Assembly (NCBI RefSeq): GCF_918797505.1
Contig: NC_092798.1
Location: 13,343,501-13,407,500 of the forward strand
Direction: 5' to 3'
DNA from: Bemisia tabaci
Taxonomy: Eukaryota; Arthropoda; Insecta; Hemiptera; Aleyrodidae
Length of the DNA: 64,000 nucleotides
Made by a program: the position numbers and the translations under genes
The notes under the pieces: model-generated
What the model was told of the DNA's origin: nothing
Seen by the model: the letters and a program-made list of their open reading frames with translations, nothing else
Databases searched by the model: none
Shown: piece after piece, positions 62,155 through 64,000 of the stretch
Position numbering within the stretch: the first letter of the stretch is position 1
Layout of the letters: the number at the start of each line of letters is the position of its first letter

Positions 62155-62645
62155 AGGGTTTTCAAAATCACTTAAAACTCATTCATCGTGAAAAAAGGAC
62201 GTGGTTCCACTTTGTTAAACTGGAAGGTTGGCGTTTCCGCACAAAATTTTCGATATAAACAATTCCACACAAAATCTTTCCACAAATGTTAATTATTCAC
62301 ACAATTTTGCAGCATCACGCAAATAAATGTAGCTTTTTCAAAAACACTTAAAACTCATTACTCGTGAGAAAAGGACGTGGTTCCTCTCTGTTTAAGTGGA
62401 AGGTTGACGTTTCCGCACAAAATTTCCGATTTAAACATTTCCACACAAAAACTTTCCGCAAATGTTAATTACTCACACAATTTAGCAACACCGCGCAAAT
62501 AAATGAGGCTTTTCCGAAAAATACTTAAAACTCATATTAATTGTGAAAAAAGGACGTGGTTCCTCTCTGTAAAACTGGAAAAGGTTAACGTTTCCGCACA
62601 AAATTTTCGATGTAAACATTTCCACACAAAATCTTAGATGGCCAT
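62155..62645. repeat. Tandem repeat, unit about 177 bp, nearly three copies
   Basis: CTTAAAACTC marks the units at 62171, 62347 and 62524 (periods 176 and 177). Each contains GGACGTGGTTCC, GTTTCCGCACAAAATTT and CCACACAAAA. Divergence among copies is visible, so the array is not very recent. Confidence 0.92.
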
Positions 62646-64000
62646 TTCCGCACAAAATATTTCCGCAAATGAGCTTGTTCAGCAATTCGTAATTCTTGCA
62701 TTTTTGGAAACTAGAGAGTGCACAGAGTTCACAGGAATTTTCCCGATTTTTTTGAGCAATATTAACCCACGAAATACGAGTCCAAAAGTCCGTATTTTGG
62801 GCTCCCATTTAAACGCGCGCCGCTTGGCCCATCTCAAAATGGCGCCCATTATCTCCGTCCGGCGGTGGCCACACTTTTGACCCGGCGTGCCGGCGAGGTA
62901 CCTCTGCATGCCTCTGCCGTGTGTGGGTCGTGTAAACAAACGAAGATTGATAACACAAATGATCCAAAAAACTCGAAATCTCTTAATTTTAATTAATTTA
63001 AATCCATTTTCGACTTCAACCAAGCATTTGGCAATAACATTCATCGTATTTTACAACCAGGAGCCACGGCCTATCGGCTCATTTTAAGGTGCATTCTGAA
63101 AATCAGTCTTACAAGTCCAGTGTCCAAACCCAGACTTTCTTCTTTTACTTTTTTTGACCATTCTCTTTTCATTTTCGCCTCAAATGAAATGTTTTGCAGT
63201 TTCTTTGTCTTAAGTATGTGGTCCTGAATTCATTCAAGAGTTAGAAGTTCACCATTTATTTAGTATTATAGCCTTTTAACCTCTCAAGCTTTACCGATAT
63301 GATCTCATGTAGTTCGAGGTTTCTTTGGCCCAAACCAAGTGATTTCACATCTGATGTGTGTCTTATGGCTCTTCAAATTCGCAGTTTAGAACTAAATCAG
63401 AGACTACAGTTACTTAATCCAGTTCTGCTCTCTTGTTCAATGTTTGTCATAAGTGTTTGTTCGTGTCTGTTCTTTATAAGTGACCACTGTAGTGCATATA
63501 CTTATACACAGTTATGCTATCGGTACAGGTATTATTTCTTTTTTTCTACAGTCAGGACTTTCTCTTAAGCGCAATAATTTACCAAAGAAATTCACCTAGG
63601 TGCGTAAATAATTTGGTGTATAGATATTCTGTTAATGTCTCCTTGCGGTGATGCAAAGTTTCTGAGATCTGTCACAAGTGGATTTTGCATTTAGACGGTC
63701 ACTCTTGTCTGATAAAATTACTGCTCTAGCAGCTTCAAATTTATACTTTGATCTTTGATTAATTGATAACAAAACGAGCATATCAATGTCATAGCCTAAC
63801 TAGAAAACCACTTACGTAGATTTACAAAGTTTCAGACTTTCTGTTTCTCTTCGATTATAAAATCATGCAACGAAATGTTACAAATGTCATCCCCAGACAA
63901 CCTTAACCATGTTCCTGACTTATTCTTATGGGAGGATGTAATTCTATGTCTTTCCAAAATCCTTACATCCGTCTGTACCTGAGAAATTCAGTAAACCAGC
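62646..64000. other. No gene recognised
   Basis: Frames at 62679-63087 and 63299-63568 have no domain. No repeat end is matched up to the window edge. Confidence 0.4.

Noticed and set aside
1..64000. Integrated viral, retroviral or LINE coding sequence
   Set aside because: No reverse transcriptase, integrase, capsid or polymerase motif was seen in any frame long enough to judge.

Overview
This 64 kb window looks like accessory nuclear DNA from an insect. It contains one recognisable spliced protein-coding gene, one intact nuclear tRNA gene, one tRNA-derived SINE with a long poly(A) tail, and otherwise a very dense, repeatedly nested set of short inverted-repeat DNA transposons (MITEs and foldback elements). 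No operons, ribosome-binding sites, CRISPR arrays or prokaryotic gene density are seen. The single gene is a MADF-BESS protein, a family strongly expanded in arthropods. Several repeats resemble ones I associate with the whitefly Bemisia tabaci, but that is memory and not a search, so the species call is tentative.

Layout. 1-9.9 kb: a 160 bp-period tandem duplication, then hAT-type MITEs with perfect 8 bp target-site duplications (TSDs) at 1632-1796, 2951-3113 and 9547-9858, a larger hAT-like element at 8264-8708, and other palindromic families. 10.8-13.8 kb: the MADF-BESS gene in three exons on the + strand, with MITEs in both introns and one starting 18 bp after the stop codon. 15-19.1 kb: palindromic repeats and a modular repeat block (17369-19139) containing a perfect 3 x 108 bp tandem array. 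21.6-23.4 kb: a small element flanked by a 14 bp direct repeat, and a 1.48 kb TTAA-flanked piggyBac-like element. 24.1-28.8 kb: a 512 bp foldback element, GC-rich palindromes, and a 33 bp minisatellite split by a 615 bp inverted-repeat element. 29.7-38.3 kb: more MITE copies and a SINE inserted into a MITE. 40.66-41.83 kb: a MULE-like element with 9 bp TSDs, iterated subterminal repeats and a 110-codon protein tail, itself hit by a hAT MITE with an 8 bp TSD. 43.3-43.9 kb: a pogo/Tigger-like MITE. 44.5-53.6 kb: stacked MITE families and a 1.42 kb foldback (51784-53199). 54.4 kb: tRNA-Ala(AGC). 55-64 kb: further MITE copies, a nested pair at 58.6-59.2 kb and a ~177 bp tandem array at 62.2-62.6 kb.

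How the parts relate. Many repeat copies here fall into about 25 families. For several, the same window holds both a filled and an empty version of the target site, so TSDs can be read directly: 8 bp for the CAGTGGCG families (hAT), 9 bp for the MULE-like element, TTAA for the piggyBac-like element, TA for pogo-like and CACTG-type copies, and 5 bp for the CACAGTGGATCG family. Nesting gives a relative order of insertion. Most other open reading frames are accidental translations of these palindromes or tandem arrays, and I do not call them genes.
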